Shown in pieces: positions 19,983-27,996 of a stretch of DNA of 28,758 nucleotides; position 1 is the stretch's first letter, and each line of letters begins with the position of its first letter. A model generated the notes under the pieces. The model did not search any database and was not told where the DNA came from. It worked only from the letters and a program-made list of their open reading frames with translations. The stretch spans positions 1 through 28,758 of IMG/VR virus record IMGVR_UViG_3300010354_000442, one strand, 5' to 3'. The stretch comes from a virus. A program made the translations under genes and the position numbers.

Positions 19983-21668
19983 ATGGACCAGCCCATCACC
20001 AAGCGCCAGCGCATCCTGTCGCGCAAGTCCGCGCTGTGGACAGAGCGCTCCTCGTGGGTCGCACACTGGCGCGACATTAGCGAGTACCAACAGCCACGGG
20101 CGGGCCGGTTCATTGCTACCGACCGCAACCGTGGCGAGCGCCGCGACAATCGCATCCTGGACAACACCGCCGTGTTTGGTGCCCGCACGCTGGCCGCTGG
20201 CCTGATGTCGGGCATGACCAGCCCCGCGCGCCCGTGGTTCAAGCTGGAGATTCAGGACAAAGACCTCATGGAGTCGGCAGCGGTCAAGGAATGGCTGCAC
20301 GACAGCGCTACGCTGATCCGCGCCATCTTCGCAAGCTCCAACACCTACCGCGCCTTGCACTCGATGTACCAGGAGCTCGGGCTTTTCGGCACGGCCTCCA
20401 GCATCGTGCTGCCCGACTTCGACAACGTGCTGCACCACTACCCACTGACCATCGGTGAGTACGCCTTGGGTACGAACGCCAAGGGTGAAGTGGACACGCT
20501 GGTGCGCGAGTTCCAGATGACCGTGGGCCAGGCGGTCGAGCAGTTTGGTGTCGATAACGTCAGCATGTCCATTCGCAACCTGTGGACTAAGGGCAGTTAC
20601 GACGCATGGGTGGACGTGGTGCACATGATCCAGCCCCGGCGCGACCGCGACACGCGCAAGATGGACGGCAAAAACAAACGGTTTGCGTCAATCTACCTCG
20701 AACCCGGCAAAGATAATTTCGACAAGTTTTTGAGCGAATCGGGCTTTGACCGATTCCCCGCGCTGGCCCCCCGCTGGGAGGTCACGGGCGGCGACGTGTA
20801 CGGCACCAGTCCGGGCATGGAGTGCCTGGGCGACGTGAAGCAGTTGCAGCACCAGCAGCTTCGTAAAGGGCAGGGCATCGACTACCAGGTCAACCCCCCG
20901 CTGGTGGTGCCAACGCGGTACAAGGAAGCGCAGAAAAGCCGACTGCCGGGTGGCGTCATGTACGTGGACGGGCAGGGCGCACAGCAGACCGTGCGCAGTG
21001 CGTTCGACGTGAACCTGAACCTACAGCACTTGGGCCTGGACATTCAGGACGTGCGCGAGCGCATCCGCGCGGCGTACTACGCCGACCTGTTCATGATGCT
21101 GGCCAACGACAACCGCAGCGGCATCACCGCTACGGAAGTGGCAGAGCGCCACGAGGAAAAGCTGCTGATGCTGGGCCCCGTGCTGGAGCGCCTGCACAAC
21201 GAACTGCTGTCCCCGCTGATCGACACCGCGTTCGACTACGCCGAGCGCGCGGGCATCCTGCCCGAGCCCCCGCCCGAACTTCAGGGCCTCGACCTGAAGG
21301 TCGAATTTATCAGCGTGCTGGCACAGGCACAGCGCGCGGTGGCCGCCAGTGGCGTGGACCGCCTGCTGGGCACCGTGGGCCAGTTGGCCGGGCTCAAGCC
21401 TGAAGTGCTGGACAAGGTGGACTTCGACCAAGTGGTTGACGACTACGCCGAGATGTACGGAGTCAATCCTAAAATCATCATCCCCGACGACAAAGTGGCA
21501 GCACTGCGCGAGCAACGCGCGCAGCAGATGGCCGCGCAGCAGGCCGCCGCCGCGGTGCCCGCCATGGCCGACACGGCAAAGACCGTTGGCGAGGTGGACG
21601 CGCAGGGCGTGCAGGACGTTATGGCATCGCTTCAGGGCTACGGCACTGTGAACGGCGCGATGGTGTAA
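19983..21668 (+). CDS. head-tail connecting (portal) protein
   Basis: This 561-residue protein matches the podovirus head-to-tail connecting family (T7 gp8-like). It has an N-terminal helical region, LDNTAVFGARTLAAGLMSGMTSPARPWFKLEI near 59-91, and the core VTGGDVYGTSPGMECLGDVKQLQHQQLRKGQGIDYQVNPPL near 264-304. YYADLFMMLANDNRSGITATEVAERHEEKLLMLGPVLERLHNELLSPLI lies near 365-413. Twelve copies form the portal ring at the capsid vertex. The C-terminus is Ala/Gln-rich. It lies 12 bases after the small 64-aa gene. Confidence 0.93.
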   Translation: MDQPITKRQRILSRKSALWTERSSWVAHWRDISEYQQPRAGRFIATDRNRGERRDNRILDNTAVFGARTLAAGLMSGMTSPARPWFKLEIQDKDLMESAAVKEWLHDSATLIRAIFASSNTYRALHSMYQELGLFGTASSIVLPDFDNVLHHYPLTIGEYALGTNAKGEVDTLVREFQMTVGQAVEQFGVDNVSMSIRNLWTKGSYDAWVDVVHMIQPRRDRDTRKMDGKNKRFASIYLEPGKDNFDKFLSESGFDRFPALAPRWEVTGGDVYGTSPGMECLGDVKQLQHQQLRKGQGIDYQVNPPLVVPTRYKEAQKSRLPGGVMYVDGQGAQQTVRSAFDVNLNLQHLGLDIQDVRERIRAAYYADLFMMLANDNRSGITATEVAERHEEKLLMLGPVLERLHNELLSPLIDTAFDYAERAGILPEPPPELQGLDLKVEFISVLAQAQRAVAASGVDRLLGTVGQLAGLKPEVLDKVDFDQVVDDYAEMYGVNPKIIIPDDKVAALREQRAQQMAAQQAAAAVPAMADTAKTVGEVDAQGVQDVMASLQGYGTVNGAMV

Positions 21669-21686
21669 CGATTTGCGACTTCAACC

Positions 21687-21744
21687 CCTAGCTCTTAGAG
21701 CTAGGCCGGGCCGCCCTTTCGCAAGATTGGACGGCTTTTCTTTT
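21687..21744 (+). terminator. terminator region after the portal gene
   Basis: There are two hairpins. The first is a perfect CCTAGCTC/GAGCTAGG stem at 21687-21705 with a three-base loop and no T run. The second has stem GCCGCCC/GGACGGC with one mismatch (21710-21716 / 21729-21735), followed by TTTTCTTTT. The second is a plausible intrinsic terminator. Late promoter copy 3 starts four bases beyond. Confidence 0.65.
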
Positions 21745-21747
21745 GCC

Positions 21748-21779
21748 GTATCCGTGACGTTGTAGCCCACCGATAACAT
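21748..21779 (+). promoter_or_regulatory. late promoter copy 3, before the Bbp19-like gene
   Basis: GTATCCGTGA (21748-21757), 16 bases, then TAACAT (21774-21779). The -10 box covers the first ATG at 21778, so transcripts from here should begin near the GTG at 21787, giving a leaderless mRNA. The sequence after the -10 box aligns with that of copy 4 (GCGC, then GTG or ATG, then GCAACC). Confidence 0.7.
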
Positions 21780-21786
21780 GCGGCGC

Positions 21787-22104
21787 GTGGCAACCAACAC
21801 CGACCCGACAGATTTGCACCGACAGGAGCGCGACGCCGAAGCCGACGAGGCAGTGGCGCGCGAAACCCGACGGCGCGAATTGGAGGATTTGCGTTGGTTG
21901 CTGGGCCACCCGCAGGGCCGACGTGTCGCAGCACGTTTGTTGGAGGAAGCCGGGGTGTTTCGCACATCGTTTAACCATAGCGGCAGCGTTATGGCTTTCA
22001 ACGAGGGGCGCAGGCACGTCGGGCTTTTCATTACCAGCGAACTGATGGAAGCGTCAGCCGACGGGTATCTCAAGATTCTGAAAGAATTTAAAGGCCAAGC
22101 ATGA
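21787..22104 (+). CDS. Bbp19-like phage head-region protein
   Basis: This protein of about 105 residues has LEDLRWLLGHPQGRRVAARLLEEAGVFRTSF and FNEGRRHVGLFITSELMEASADGYLKILKE. This is the pattern of the Bbp19 family from Bordetella phage BPP-1, which lies between portal and scaffold genes. The GTG at 21787 is preferred because the ATG at 21778 overlaps the promoter -10 box, but readthrough mRNA could use that ATG. Neither has a ribosome site. Its stop overlaps the next start by ATGA. Confidence 0.8.
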   Translation: MATNTDPTDLHRQERDAEADEAVARETRRRELEDLRWLLGHPQGRRVAARLLEEAGVFRTSFNHSGSVMAFNEGRRHVGLFITSELMEASADGYLKILKEFKGQA

Positions 22105-22691
22105 CCGACCCCGCAGCAAGTACCTCCACACCAGACACCGACGGTGGGAACGCGACACCTGAGACCGTGCCCGCTGGCACCCCGCCTGCACCCGCAGCCG
22201 AGCCGACGACGCCGCCCGCAGAGCCTGCAAAGGCCGAGCCCGTTGCGCCTGAAAGCTACGACCTGAAGATGCCGGAGGGTGTCGAACTCGACAAAGTGGC
22301 AGCCGACGAGTTCACCGCCATCGCCAAGGAACTGAAACTCGATCAACCGACAGCGCAAAAGCTGGCCGACGTAGGCGCCAAGATGGCCCAGCGTCAAGCT
22401 GAAGCCCATGCAAAGCTGGTTGAGTCGTGGACTGAGCAAGTCAAAACCGACAAAGACATCGGCGGCGACAAGTTCACCGAGAACCTGGCCGTGGCCCGCA
22501 AAGCGCTCGAAACCTTCGGTACACCCGAACTGCGTGACGTTTTGAACGCCACCGGCCTGGGCAACCACCCCGAGGTGATTCGTGCGTTTTACAAAGCAGG
22601 CAAGGCTATCAGTGATGACTCGTTTGTCAAAGGCGCACAGGGTGGCGGCGAGACAGACATCGCCCGCAAACTTTTCCCATCCATGAACTGA
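22101..22691 (+). CDS. scaffold/protease-like capsid assembly protein
   Basis: This 196-residue protein has a disordered Pro/Ala/Thr-rich N-terminus (1-50). A helical part follows (FTAIAKELKLDQPTAQKLADVGAKMAQRQAEAHAKLVESWTEQVKTDKDIGGDKFTENLAVARKALETFGTPELRDVLNATGLGNHPEVIRAFYKAGKAIS). This layout, directly before the major capsid gene, is that of podovirus scaffold or so-called protease proteins. No catalytic triad is evident, so scaffold is the better guess. Confidence 0.75.
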   Translation: MTDPAASTSTPDTDGGNATPETVPAGTPPAPAAEPTTPPAEPAKAEPVAPESYDLKMPEGVELDKVAADEFTAIAKELKLDQPTAQKLADVGAKMAQRQAEAHAKLVESWTEQVKTDKDIGGDKFTENLAVARKALETFGTPELRDVLNATGLGNHPEVIRAFYKAGKAISDDSFVKGAQGGGETDIARKLFPSMN

Positions 22692-22705
22692 AAGGTACTT
22701 GAATC

Positions 22706-23698
22706 ATGCCCGCACTTTCCGCTAATAACCCCACGCTGTTGGACGTTGCACGACGCACCGACCCCAACGGCTCTATTGCATCCATCGTTGAACTGCTGAA
22801 CCAGACCAACGAAATCCTCGACGACATGACGTTCGTTGAGGGCAACCTGCCCACCGGCAATAAAACGACCGTTCGCACCGGCCTGCCTTCGCCAACCTGG
22901 CGCAAGCTGTACGGCGGCGTGCAACCCGGCAAGTCCACCACCGCGCAGGTCACTGACTCGTGCGGTATGCTGGAAGCCTACGCCGAAATCGACCGCGCAC
23001 TGGCCGACCTGAACGGCAACACCGCAGCGTTCCGCCTGTCCGAGGACACCGCCTACATCGAGGGCATGTCCCAGACCATGGCGCAAACGCTGTTCTACGG
23101 CAACGAAGGCACCACGCCTGAAGCCTTCACCGGCTTGGCCCCGCGCTTCAACAGCTTGTCCGCGCAAAACGCCGACAACATCGTGAACGCTGGCGGCACC
23201 GGCTCTGATAACACGTCAATTTGGTTGTGCGTGTGGGGCCCGCAGACTGGCTTTGGCATCTACCCGAAGGGTTCGCAGGGCGGGCTGTCGATGACCGACA
23301 AGGGCCAGGTGACCATCGAGAACGTGGACGGCGCAGGCGGACGCATGGAAGCCTACCGCACGCACTACCGCTGGGACGCTGGCCTGACGATCCGCGACTG
23401 GCGCTACTTCGTGCGCATCCCGAACATCGACGTGTCCGACCTTGATACCTTGGCCAACACCAAGAACCTGATCAACTGGATGATCGCCGCAAGCGAGCGC
23501 ATCCCTTCGTTTGGCAAGGGCCGCGCCTGCTGGTACGTGAACCGCACCATCCGCGAAAAACTGCGCTTCGGCATTTTGGAAAAGGTCAGCAGCAACCTGT
23601 CATGGGAAACCGTGGAAGGCAAGCGCGTTATGACTTTTGACGACATCCCGGTCAAGCGCGTAGACGCCCTGATCAACACCGAGGCCCGCGTGGTCTGA
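22706..23698 (+). CDS. major capsid protein (Gp7/Bbp17-like)
   Basis: This 330-residue protein starts LSANNPTLLDVARRTDPNGSIASIVELLNQTNEILDDMTFVEGNLPTG and contains LPSPTWRKLYGGVQPGKSTTAQVTDSCGMLEAYAEIDR. These are features of the Gp7-type major capsid proteins of BPP-1-like and related phages, which adopt the HK97 fold. AAAGG lies upstream of the ATG. It follows the scaffold gene and precedes the cement gene. Confidence 0.9.
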   Translation: MPALSANNPTLLDVARRTDPNGSIASIVELLNQTNEILDDMTFVEGNLPTGNKTTVRTGLPSPTWRKLYGGVQPGKSTTAQVTDSCGMLEAYAEIDRALADLNGNTAAFRLSEDTAYIEGMSQTMAQTLFYGNEGTTPEAFTGLAPRFNSLSAQNADNIVNAGGTGSDNTSIWLCVWGPQTGFGIYPKGSQGGLSMTDKGQVTIENVDGAGGRMEAYRTHYRWDAGLTIRDWRYFVRIPNIDVSDLDTLANTKNLINWMIAASERIPSFGKGRACWYVNRTIREKLRFGILEKVSSNLSWETVEGKRVMTFDDIPVKRVDALINTEARVV

Positions 23699-23718
23699 GC
23701 CTGAAAGGAACCTGAAAA

Positions 23719-24195
23719 ATGATCATCGACAAACGAAACGAGTTTTGCGACAACGTGTTGCTGAACACGGGTGCCGCTGGCACCTACCTGCTGGGCGACC
23801 AGATCGACCTCGTGTCTCCGGGTACTGTGGTTTCCCCCGGCCCCATGGGTACCGTTGACGAACTGTATTTGGTGATTCTGGCCTCGGTCGGCATCACCGC
23901 CGCGTCCGCCGGTACGGTGTCTTTCTCGCTGGCGTCTGACGACAGCGCGACTATCGCCACCAACGGCACGGCCACGGTGCATTTCACCACCCGCGCCTTC
24001 ACGACCGGCACGACCGCTATCCCCGCGGGTACGGTATTGGCCTGCGTGAAGCTGCCCGTGGGGTTCAATTACGAGCGTTTCCTGGGCATTCTCCAGACCA
24101 CCGGCACCACAGCCATCGCCGCTGGCCGTATCGACGCATTCCTCACGCCTGACCCGGCGCTGTGGGCTGCTTACGATAGCCCTCCTCAACTGTAA
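23719..24195 (+). CDS. Bbp16-like capsid cement protein
   Basis: This 158-residue protein starts MIIDKRNEFCDNVLLNTGAAGTYLLGDQIDL. It continues as Thr/Ala/Gly-rich beta strands (TVSFSLASDDSATIATNGTATVHFTTRAF...LPVGFNYERFLGILQTTGTTAIAAGRIDAFLT). It matches the Bbp16-type cement or decoration proteins encoded just after the major capsid gene. It probably stabilises the capsid surface. AAAGGAA upstream is the ribosome site. Confidence 0.85.
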   Translation: MIIDKRNEFCDNVLLNTGAAGTYLLGDQIDLVSPGTVVSPGPMGTVDELYLVILASVGITAASAGTVSFSLASDDSATIATNGTATVHFTTRAFTTGTTAIPAGTVLACVKLPVGFNYERFLGILQTTGTTAIAAGRIDAFLTPDPALWAAYDSPPQL

Positions 24196-24208
24196 TTGAG
24201 GTAAGCCC

Positions 24209-24436
24209 ATGAAAGTCATTGCGACCAAAATGGGCTTCTTCGGAAGCCTTCGCCAGCCGGGTGAATCCTTCGACGTGCCCGACGGGTCGAAGGCTTCCTG
24301 GTATGTGCCAGCAGACGCTGCGCCGAAGCAGGCCAAACCTGCCAAGGCCAAAGACGAACCGAAAGCTCTGAGCGAACTAGCTCGCGGTAACGGTAAGACC
24401 TTCAACGAGGTCCACGATAAAACCGACCTAGCCTGA
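24209..24436 (+). CDS. small conserved head-region protein, unknown function
   Basis: This 75-residue protein starts MKVIATKMGFFGSLRQPGESFDVPDGSKASWYVP, a compact beta-rich module I recognise from phage head regions. It ends in a Lys/Ala-rich tail (KQAKPAKAKDEPKALSE). GAGGT lies before the ATG. A strong terminator follows. Confidence 0.75.
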   Translation: MKVIATKMGFFGSLRQPGESFDVPDGSKASWYVPADAAPKQAKPAKAKDEPKALSELARGNGKTFNEVHDKTDLA

Positions 24437-24451
24437 CAAGGTGGCAACGAC

Positions 24452-24473
24452 AAACCCGCTTCGGCGGGTTTTT
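24452..24473 (+). terminator. strong intrinsic terminator after the capsid genes
   Basis: CCCGC (24455-24459), TTCG tetraloop, GCGGG (24464-24468), then TTTTT, with outer AAA/TTT pairs. It is a textbook rho-independent terminator. The next late promoter starts seven bases downstream. Confidence 0.92.
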
Positions 24474-24479
24474 CTTCGC

Positions 24480-24511
24480 GTATCCGTGTCGCGTCGGGTC
24501 TTACCTACACT
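24480..24511 (+). promoter_or_regulatory. late promoter copy 4
   Basis: GTATCCGTGT (24480-24489), 16 bases, then TACACT (24506-24511). Six bases separate the -10 box from the ATG at 24518, which lacks a ribosome site, so a leaderless mRNA is expected. The strong terminator upstream means this promoter must supply the following genes. Confidence 0.8.
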
Positions 24512-24517
24512 CCGCGC

Positions 24518-24874
24518 ATGGCAACCATCCAACCTACTACCACGTTTCCGTTTGAGACAAGCATGGACGTGGCTGTCACAACGTGGGCCGCTCTGCACGC
24601 CGACGACGACGGTGAACCCGTCCGCCTGGCCGTGTATTCGGACAGATCAATCCAAGTTGCTGGGGCGTTTGGCGGGGCCAGCGTAACCATTGGCGGCAGC
24701 AACGACGGGGCAACCTATCACGCACTGACCGGGACGGATGGCCAGACACTGACACTGACCGCAGGTGCTTTGCGCCAAGTGGTTGAGCTTCCCGTGTTTA
24801 TTAAGCCCCGAGTGTTCGGCGGTGACGGCACGACGGACATTACCGTCGTACTGGCTGGTAGAAAATCAATTTGA
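24518..24874 (+). CDS. beta-rich virion protein
   Basis: This 118-residue protein contains AVYSDRSIQVAGAFGGASVTIGGSNDGATYHALTGTDGQTLTLTAGALRQVVELPVFIKPRVFGGDGTTDITVVLAGRK. That is a beta-sandwich pattern seen in small phage structural proteins (SDRSxQVxGxFG...GSNDG...RPxxxGGDGTT). It is likely a decoration or tail-associated protein. The ATG directly follows late promoter copy 4 with no ribosome site. Confidence 0.75.
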   Translation: MATIQPTTTFPFETSMDVAVTTWAALHADDDGEPVRLAVYSDRSIQVAGAFGGASVTIGGSNDGATYHALTGTDGQTLTLTAGALRQVVELPVFIKPRVFGGDGTTDITVVLAGRKSI

Positions 24875-24883
24875 GGTATCAAC

Positions 24884-25282
24884 ATGGCTAACGCGATTTA
24901 TCCGAAATACAAGGAAGCGGTACTGACCAGCGCAGCCAATTCGTCGCTTACAGGTACGCTAAAGGCCGCCTTGGTCGATACTGGCGCCTACACGTACAGC
25001 GCCGCGCATGAGTTTCTATCTTCGTTAACGGGCGTCGTGGGCACGGCGCACACCTTGGTAAGTAAAAGCTACGCCGATGGCGTGTTCGACGCCGCTGATG
25101 TTACTTACCCAGCGGTCACCGGTAACAGCGTGGAAGCCATCGTTTTCTACATCGACACCGGCAACGCAAACACTTCGCGCCTAGTGGCTTACCTTGACAC
25201 CGGGTTCACCGGCCTGCCGGTCACGCCCAATGGTGGCGACATAACGGTCACCTGGAACGCGTCGGGCATCTTCGCTTTGTAA
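24884..25282 (+). CDS. virion structural protein
   Basis: This 132-residue protein (MANAIYPKYKEAVLTSA...LKAALVDTGAYTYSAAHEFLSSL...VEAIVFYIDTG...LPVTPNGGDITVTWNASGIFAL) matches a widespread phage structural family. These proteins show a conserved AALVDT..YTYSAAHEFLS and a C-terminal LPVTPNGGDITVTW. It is probably part of the tail or head surface. GAGGT precedes the ATG. Confidence 0.8.
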   Translation: MANAIYPKYKEAVLTSAANSSLTGTLKAALVDTGAYTYSAAHEFLSSLTGVVGTAHTLVSKSYADGVFDAADVTYPAVTGNSVEAIVFYIDTGNANTSRLVAYLDTGFTGLPVTPNGGDITVTWNASGIFAL

Positions 25283-25295
25283 GGAGGGGTAAGGC

Positions 25296-25706
25296 ATGGC
25301 AGACAACCTCGGATATACCCCCGGCGCGGGGGCAACCGTCGCCACCGACGAGGTGGCTGGCATCCACTACCAGGTAATCAAGCCCGCATTCGGGCCGGAT
25401 GGCGCCGTGCAACTGGTCAGTGAGGCCGCGCCGCTGCCCGTTGCGGACGCCAATAGCGGCAACCTGCTGTTGCGAATCTTGCAGATGCTGATGGCCCCTT
25501 TGGGGTACGACAAAAGCCTGCAACGGCAGCGCGGCACCGTGGTCGTCGAATCCGGCACGGTCACAACCGTTTCGACTGTGACAACAGTCACTACATGCAG
25601 CGCCGTCACCTCACTGAACAACCTGGACGGCTACATGGCCCGCATGCAGATTCTTGACACCAACCGCACCGCCTGGGCGCAGTGCGTGCGCGCTCGTATT
25701 ACCTGA
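25296..25706 (+). CDS. phage virion protein, unknown role
   Basis: This 136-residue protein starts MADNLGYTPGAGATVATDEVAGIHYQVIKPAFGPDGAVQLVSEAAPLPV, an opening I recognise in phage structural regions. A Val/Thr-rich strand stretch follows (VVVESGTVTTVSTVTTVTT). GGAGG precedes the ATG. It lies within the virion gene cluster; the exact role is unknown. Confidence 0.75.
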   Translation: MADNLGYTPGAGATVATDEVAGIHYQVIKPAFGPDGAVQLVSEAAPLPVADANSGNLLLRILQMLMAPLGYDKSLQRQRGTVVVESGTVTTVSTVTTVTTCSAVTSLNNLDGYMARMQILDTNRTAWAQCVRARIT

Positions 25707-25715
25707 GGTATCAAC

Positions 25716-27341
25716 ATGGCCAACACCTTTAAAAAAGTGATAGATCAAATGGTGTGGCGGCAAGTGCCGCCCATGCCCAACGCCCACGCCACAGCGGTCA
25801 GCGTGTGCAGCGACATGCGCAACGATGTCAGCCGCAACCCGTTCGTGTATCAACTGGTCAGCGCGGCCATTCTCAACCGCTACAACATCGTCACCAAGGG
25901 TTCGGCATTCGTTGTGAACCCCGCCCTGGGCGGTACGTTCGGCGCGGGCGCGGCATCGGCATTCGCCCCGTCGCTGGGCCTGGTGGGCACCATCGCAGCG
26001 GGGGCCACCTCAACCAGCGTCACGTTGACGACCGCACTGCCCACGGCGGTTGGATTGAACATGCTCGCCAATCGTGGCGGGTCGGGTGAATACGGCTTCA
26101 AGCTGCGCATCATCGACAACGGCGCTGGCGGCTCTGGTAAGACCGCAGAGCGCTATATCACCGGCAACACAGCAAGCACGACGCCTACCATCAACGTGCT
26201 GTCCACCTTCGGCTTCACTCCTGTGGCTGGTTCGCGGTATGAAATCATCGCTGGCCGCGTGATGATGCTGTCGGCGGGTGCTCTGGCAGCTACGTCCTGG
26301 CGGTCTTTCGAGGTGGCGTCCAACACGCTGGCCTCGATGACGCAGACCAACCTGCCCGCCACCATCGGCACGGATTCGAGTCTGATGGTGCTGGACGAGC
26401 AGTACGTTCCTTATGACTGCTCACCTGGCGACGGCATGGTCAAAGGTGCGTACAACTACGACACTGGCCTGGTGTCGCGGTATGCGTTGACTGCTACCGC
26501 CTCGGGCGCCAGCACGCTCACCGGGCAGGCCACGCTGGGCGACGCCGTGGTGGCGGCCAACGAGTACCGAAATTTCCAGATCCGCATTGTTGAGGATACG
26601 GTCAACGTCACGGCGGTAGGTCAGCGGCGCATCATTGCCAGCCACACCGCGGGGCCTTCGGCGGTCTATACCCTGGGCACCGCCTGGACGGTCACACCGA
26701 GCAGTAGCGCCAAGTTCGTCATTGAACTGCCGAACCTGATTTTGTTGCGCAGCACGGCCACCACCACGGTCTATGCCTACAACTACGGCGACGCGACCGT
26801 CAACAACGGCACCAACAACATCCCTGCAAACTCCTGGAGCACCACCTACTTCGGTGCGGCTCCTGCGGCCAACGCTGCGGGCGGCATGTGGATGCCGTCG
26901 TGGGGAATCCAGCCCGACGCAGCCCGCAATGCGCGGCATTCCATGTGCTACTTCTTCCGAGGCGGCGCGTCGACCCTGGACGTGCTGGACATTGCGGCCA
27001 GCATCACCGGCACATGGACCGGGGCGATCACCTATGACGGTTCCCCTGGTGCTTTGCCCGCCACGGGATCAAGCGGGTGCTACGCGCCGTTTGAGAACGA
27101 GGGGCGCATGTTCTACGCCAACCTGTACGTGGCCAGCGCCATTAGCCAGATTTACCGGTTTGACGTGCAAAACCGGGTGCTGGCCTTGTTCACGCCGACC
27201 GACTTTTTGCAATCAGGCGCTGCCGCAGTCGGTAACCGCATGGCCGCGTATTGCGCCATCGACGGCACCGACACTTACGACACGGTGTTTCTCCAGTCGC
27301 ATCTTTCAACCGTTGCTCAGGAAATGGTGGTCCTGGTATGA
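25716..27341 (+). CDS. large virion structural protein, beta-rich
   Basis: This 541-residue protein is dominated by Gly/Ala/Thr-rich beta strands, with MANTFKKVIDQMVWRQVPPMPNAHATAVSVCSDMRND at the start. Features include WNNP-less repeats of short strands, aromatic Tyr/Trp clusters (MWMPSWGIQPDAARNARHSMCYFFRGGASTLDVLDIAA) and a C-terminal FYANLYVASAISQIYRFDVQNRVLALFTPTDFLQ. A head fibre, tail sheath-like shell or propeller is possible; I cannot assign one. GAGGT precedes the ATG. It is coupled to the next gene by ATGA. Confidence 0.75.
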   Translation: MANTFKKVIDQMVWRQVPPMPNAHATAVSVCSDMRNDVSRNPFVYQLVSAAILNRYNIVTKGSAFVVNPALGGTFGAGAASAFAPSLGLVGTIAAGATSTSVTLTTALPTAVGLNMLANRGGSGEYGFKLRIIDNGAGGSGKTAERYITGNTASTTPTINVLSTFGFTPVAGSRYEIIAGRVMMLSAGALAATSWRSFEVASNTLASMTQTNLPATIGTDSSLMVLDEQYVPYDCSPGDGMVKGAYNYDTGLVSRYALTATASGASTLTGQATLGDAVVAANEYRNFQIRIVEDTVNVTAVGQRRIIASHTAGPSAVYTLGTAWTVTPSSSAKFVIELPNLILLRSTATTTVYAYNYGDATVNNGTNNIPANSWSTTYFGAAPAANAAGGMWMPSWGIQPDAARNARHSMCYFFRGGASTLDVLDIAASITGTWTGAITYDGSPGALPATGSSGCYAPFENEGRMFYANLYVASAISQIYRFDVQNRVLALFTPTDFLQSGAAAVGNRMAAYCAIDGTDTYDTVFLQSHLSTVAQEMVVLV

Positions 27342-27505
27342 ACATCAAAGACTTAATCCGCATCGTCAGCACCACGCTGGCGACCCTCAATTCCGCCAAG
27401 GCGACCGCTACGTCGCTTGGCGACCTGGACCGGATAGTCCAACTTGACGTCACCATTGAGGAAACACAGGCCACGCTGGCGTTACTGCGCAGCATGACGG
27501 AGTAG
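27338..27505 (+). CDS. 55-aa helical phage protein
   Basis: This short protein starts MNIKDLIRIVSTTLATLNSA and continues as Ala/Thr-rich helices ending in TIEETQATLALLRSMTE. The ATG at 27338 forms an ATGA overlap with the large structural gene. It may be a chaperone or minor component; no family is recognised. Confidence 0.65.
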   Translation: MNIKDLIRIVSTTLATLNSAKATATSLGDLDRIVQLDVTIEETQATLALLRSMTE

Positions 27506-27509
27506 CCCC

Positions 27510-27995
27510 ATGCTTTTGACCCTGCTCCAATCTGGCGGGGCTGGGTTTGGTGTCGTTCAGACAAGCCGGTTTGACAACGCACAGGCGTTTTACGGCGGCA
27601 CGGTCGCCCAACCCACCGGCACGCAGTCCGTCGTACAAACCAACCGGTTTGACAATGCGCAGGTGTTCTATGGCGGTGCGGTCGCCGCCGTGCGCGCCTT
27701 GGTGCAGTCCAGCCGGTTTGACAACGCCCAGACGTTCTACGGTGGCGGCGTCACGATTGCCCAGACTGTTACGCAATCTGGCGGGTTCAACAACGCCCAG
27801 ACGTTCTACGGTGGCGTCGTCACGATTGCCCAGGCTGTCATTCAGTCGGGCAGGTTTAACAACACACAGACGTTCTACAGCCACCGCGTTAGCAACCTAA
27901 AGTATTTCACCGAAGCCGAAATGCAGGAAATTTGCACATGGCTGAAAGAGAACTGCAGCACCACCCCGCCGCAGATTTGGCTGCGCCGCCGCTAA
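27510..27995 (+). CDS. virion protein with five FDNAQTFYGG-type tandem repeats
   Basis: This 161-residue protein carries five repeats starting near residues 15, 41, 64, 87 and 110, with consensus VxQSxRFDNAQTFYGGxVTIAQ and steps of 26, 23, 23 and 23 residues. A unique C-terminal part follows (VSNLKYFTEAEMQEICTWLKENCSTTPPQIW). Repeats with N-x-FY-x-x-x-V occur in many phage minor structural proteins and may form a beta-solenoid-like surface. GGAG lies seven bases before the ATG. Role unknown. Confidence 0.8.
   Translation: MLLTLLQSGGAGFGVVQTSRFDNAQAFYGGTVAQPTGTQSVVQTNRFDNAQVFYGGAVAAVRALVQSSRFDNAQTFYGGGVTIAQTVTQSGGFNNAQTFYGGVVTIAQAVIQSGRFNNTQTFYSHRVSNLKYFTEAEMQEICTWLKENCSTTPPQIWLRRR
27552..27893 (+). 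repeat. tandem 69-bp-class repeats in the FDNAQTFYGG gene
   Basis: Five related DNA units encode the protein repeats, most with the FDNAQ/FNNAQ and FYGG codons conserved at the nucleotide level (for example near 27717-27742 and 27784-27812). The first step is 78 bp and the others 69 bp. In-frame gain or loss of units is possible. Confidence 0.8.
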
Positions 27996-27996
27996 C

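Noticed and set aside
19626-20624. Long leftward ORF (332 codons) opposite the terminase and portal genes
   Set aside because: It is the antisense shadow of two clearly coding genes; high G+C creates long open frames. It has low-complexity His/Val-rich content and no family signature.
23404-24453. Leftward ORF (349 codons) opposite the capsid and cement genes
   Set aside because: Antisense of recognised structural genes, with no domain and no upstream ribosome site worth noting.
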